Below are positions 32,918 to 35,092 of a stretch of DNA of 35,092 bases, piece by piece (the first letter of the stretch is position 1; every line of letters starts with the position of its first letter). This DNA is from Actinomycetaceae bacterium (GTDB lineage Bacteria > Actinomycetota > Actinomycetes > Actinomycetales > Actinomycetaceae): assembly GCA_030537795.1 (NCBI GenBank), contig JAUNVE010000019.1, positions 1 through 35,092 of the forward strand, read 5' to 3'. Made by a program: the position numbers and the translations under genes. A model generated the notes under the pieces. That model was not told where the DNA came from, ran no database searches, and saw only the letters and a list, made by a program, of their open reading frames with translations.

Positions 32918-35092
32918 TTATATCGAAAAGCCAACAGGTAGTCTCTTTTGAGGCGCGTGCTGAGGCTCAGTGAAATCCTCCGCACGCAAAATCCTGAAAT
33001 CTTCATCATCCAGTTCTTCCAGCTTGGCTTCTCTTATAAGCCGCGTTGCTTGGCGAACCATTGCGTCTTCTAGCAGGTTGCGCACGAAGCGCGCATTGCC
33101 CGAATCGCCTCCAGTGGGGACGTTGTAAAGAATTGACTCAACTTTGGTCTCGACGTCGTCTGCAAGCACGAGACTGCGGGATTTCACCATGTACTTAAGG
33201 ATTTTGATGAGCTCCGGAATTGAATAATCGGGGAAATCAACATGGAACTTGACTCGAGATTTAAACCCAGGATTGCTGTCGAGGAGTTGATTAATCTCGT
33301 CGGTGTAACCGGCTAGAATAACGACAACTTCGTCCCGGAACTTTTCCATGTCATCAATGAGTGTTGTTACGGCTTCATGCCCGAACGAATCTTTAGGTCC
33401 TTGCACGAGTGAGTAGGCTTCGTCGATAAAAATTACAGATCCTTTAGCTTTGCGGAATAGATCGTGGACCTTGGGTGCGGTATGTCCAACATAGCGGGCG
33501 ACGAGGTCTTGTCGCCCTACTTCGTAAACGTCACCGATGCTAAGGACCTTCTCTTCACGAAGAATCCTTCCCACAATACGCGCGACTTCAGTTTTGCCTG
33601 TACCTGGATTACCTTTGAAGGCCATGTGCATAGGCATCCAAGCCGTAGGCAATTTTCGATTCCGTCTTTCTTTTTGGATACGGAAAAAGTCCAATTGGTC
33701 AGAAACCAATTTCTTCACATCCGTCAAACCGATAAGATGCTGAAGTTCATCTCTGCCTGTAGGCTGAGACGCCTCCTGAGCATCCACACTATTCTCGGCA
33801 TGATCGAAAGACAGCTCCGGTTCTATATCTTCGGGTAAAAGAGTAAGCAGTTGATTCATGGTCAGTTCTGCAATTTGGTGGGTGTGAGCTAAACGCACTT
33901 GTTGGTGACCAATGGTGTCTTCAAAGAGTTTGCGTACAAAGCGCGCATTACCTTGGTCTTCTCGCCGCCCTCCGCGAGCAAGAACATCACGCACAACCGA
34001 CTGTGCTTCCTCGCCTACAGTCAACTTAGCTCGCTGCGCTAGCAACATAAAGATGTCGAATAGCTCACTTTCACTATAACTTGGGAATTTCAGCGTCACG
34101 CCCAAACGTGAACGGAAACCTGGATTGATGTCCAGGGTGCGGTTCATTGCGTCTTCATAGCCAGCCAGAATAACGACGGTGTCTGCACGGCGGTTTTCCA
34201 TATAGGCAATAAGATCGGTAATGACACCGGCTGTCAGCGCGTAAGCCTCATCGATGAAAATCACTGAACCACGTGCAGCGTCGAAAACTGCTTTAACGTC
34301 GAAGCCACTATTTCCCGATAGGTTAATCAAACGCCCTTCAGATAAAAATCCTTCCTCCTTGAGAATCCGAGCATATAAACGGGCAACTTCGGTCTTACCG
34401 GTACCCGGGGGCCCGAGAAAAACTGCATGCATTGACACTGACTGAACAGGAAGGCCAAGTCTCGCAAGATTCCGATTCATTGTGAATCGAGTTATCATAT
34501 CCCCAATGTGTTTCTTCACCTCACTCAAACCAATGAGCGAATTAAGCTCTTTCCACGCAGTTTCTGTATCGGCTCCCTGCACAAGTCCGGATGAAATTGG
34601 TATGCTTCGATAAGCGGGGAAGAGTTCTGTCACCAATTGCTGCTGGCGCCATTGGTCAAAAACTTCATCCACATCCGCACATGTTTGGTCAGCTACACAC
34701 TGGTCAAAAAAGTCATTTAGTCCCTCATCAGGATTAAGGCCTTCATCCCGCGCTCGCATCTGTAGATAGTCGAGTGATTCATCGCGATCAAGTCGAATAT
34801 CGGGAGTCTCATTGTGTGAAAACTCCACGAAAGCACCCGGGAAATTACGTTTCAGTCTGAGTTCCAAATCAGCCCGTCCTTCTGGAATAGCGAACACGAT
34901 CTGAACCCTGTGACGCGCGGGTCGCAAAAGATCTAAAAGTCGTAACAACGCCTGGTAGCGGAAATTATCAAATGCTACGTCTGTATCGAATGTGCCATAA
35001 GAGATCACAACCGAATTGCCTATCAAGATATCTCGCAGCTGCGCGTTAAAAAGTGACAGCATTTCTTCGCGGTCACGTGACGCCAGTTTTAA
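32918..35092 (-). CDS. Tandem CbbX/SpoVK-type AAA+ ATPase (5' end beyond window)
   Basis: At least 714 aa from the first ATG (35062), but the frame stays open to the window edge (codons L-K-L-A-S-R-D-R-E-E before that ATG) and no ribosome binding site precedes it, so the protein is probably longer. An unassigned N-terminal region (1-165) is followed by two AAA+ domains of the CbbX family. Domain 1 has Walker A GPPGTGKT (217-224), Walker B VIFIDEAYAL (267-276) and sensor 2 GNARFVRKL. Domain 2 has GNPGTGKT (484-491), VIFIDEAYSL (543-552) and GNARFVRNL. Domain 1 lacks the RQDLVARYVGHT pore-loop segment seen in domain 2. Related ATPases remodel or unfold proteins (Rubisco activase CbbX, ESX EccA). 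Role here unknown. Confidence 0.85.
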   Translation of the reverse strand, partial: LKLASRDREEMLSLFNAQLRDILIGNSVVISYGTFDTDVAFDNFRYQALLRLLDLLRPARHRVQIVFAIPEGRADLELRLKRNFPGAFVEFSHNETPDIRLDRDESLDYLQMRARDEGLNPDEGLNDFFDQCVADQTCADVDEVFDQWRQQQLVTELFPAYRSIPISSGLVQGADTETAWKELNSLIGLSEVKKHIGDMITRFTMNRNLARLGLPVQSVSMHAVFLGPPGTGKTEVARLYARILKEEGFLSEGRLINLSGNSGFDVKAVFDAARGSVIFIDEAYALTAGVITDLIAYMENRRADTVVILAGYEDAMNRTLDINPGFRSRLGVTLKFPSYSESELFDIFMLLAQRAKLTVGEEAQSVVRDVLARGGRREDQGNARFVRKLFEDTIGHQQVRLAHTHQIAELTMNQLLTLLPEDIEPELSFDHAENSVDAQEASQPTGRDELQHLIGLTDVKKLVSDQLDFFRIQKERRNRKLPTAWMPMHMAFKGNPGTGKTEVARIVGRILREEKVLSIGDVYEVGRQDLVARYVGHTAPKVHDLFRKAKGSVIFIDEAYSLVQGPKDSFGHEAVTTLIDDMEKFRDEVVVILAGYTDEINQLLDSNPGFKSRVKFHVDFPDYSIPELIKILKYMVKSRSLVLADDVETKVESILYNVPTGGDSGNARFVRNLLEDAMVRQATRLIREAKLEELDDEDFRILRAEDFTEPQHAPQKRLPVGFSI

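Noticed and set aside
1-35092. CRISPR arrays, tRNA or rRNA genes, transposases
   Set aside because: I saw no regularly spaced repeats, no cloverleaf with a CCA-type end, and no transposase or integrase motifs on either strand; a covariance-model scan would be needed to be certain for small RNAs.

Overview
The window looks like chromosomal DNA of a moderate-G+C actinobacterium, most likely of the Actinomycetaceae (Arcanobacterium/Trueperella/Actinomyces-like). This is an inference from gene order: rne-rplU; DAK2-recG-rsmD-coaD-sepIVA-yceD-rnc-mutM; hisA-SseB-infC-rpmI-rplT; and a cydABDC cluster. A DevR/DosS-type two-component pair and leaderless or GTG starts fit this too. No species can be named from the sequence alone.

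Left part (1-11.7 kb). The first codons of rplU and a complete RNase E/G gene lie on the minus strand. A 0.5-kb divergent intergenic region rich in dyads separates them from cydAB (cytochrome bd oxidase) on the plus strand. A strong hairpin follows cydB, then cydD and cydC (heterodimeric thiol exporter needed to assemble cytochrome bd). A GAF-GAF histidine kinase overlaps the end of cydC. The matching NarL/DevR-type response regulator is convergent with the kinase and sits at the tail of the next operon.

Middle (11.0-23.3 kb). One long minus-strand operon with overlapping genes runs DAK2-like protein, recG, rsmD, coaD, SepIVA-like, DUF177, rnc, mutM, response regulator. rpmB (plus) is convergent with a second minus-strand operon: infC-rpmI-rplT-trmH-like-thiL. 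infC very probably starts with a rare AUC codon. It is preceded by a structured leader ending in a textbook intrinsic terminator, so it looks attenuated.

Right-middle (23.3-31.5 kb). The histidine operon (minus) runs hisD, a DAACS-type symporter, hisC, hisB, an unknown acidic protein, hisH, hisA, an SseB-domain protein. hisG, hisE, hisF and hisI are not in the window. An unknown tryptophan-rich protein lies upstream of hisD.

Right end (31.5-35.1 kb). This region is visibly more AT-rich and looks like an accessory insertion. It holds a 290-bp non-coding stretch with several long inverted repeats, a protein with a weak uracil-DNA-glycosylase-like motif, and a large tandem CbbX/SpoVK-type AAA+ ATPase whose reading frame stays open to the window edge. 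This pair plus the structured intergenic DNA is the best candidate for an undescribed system, possibly defence-related, but its function cannot be read from the sequence.
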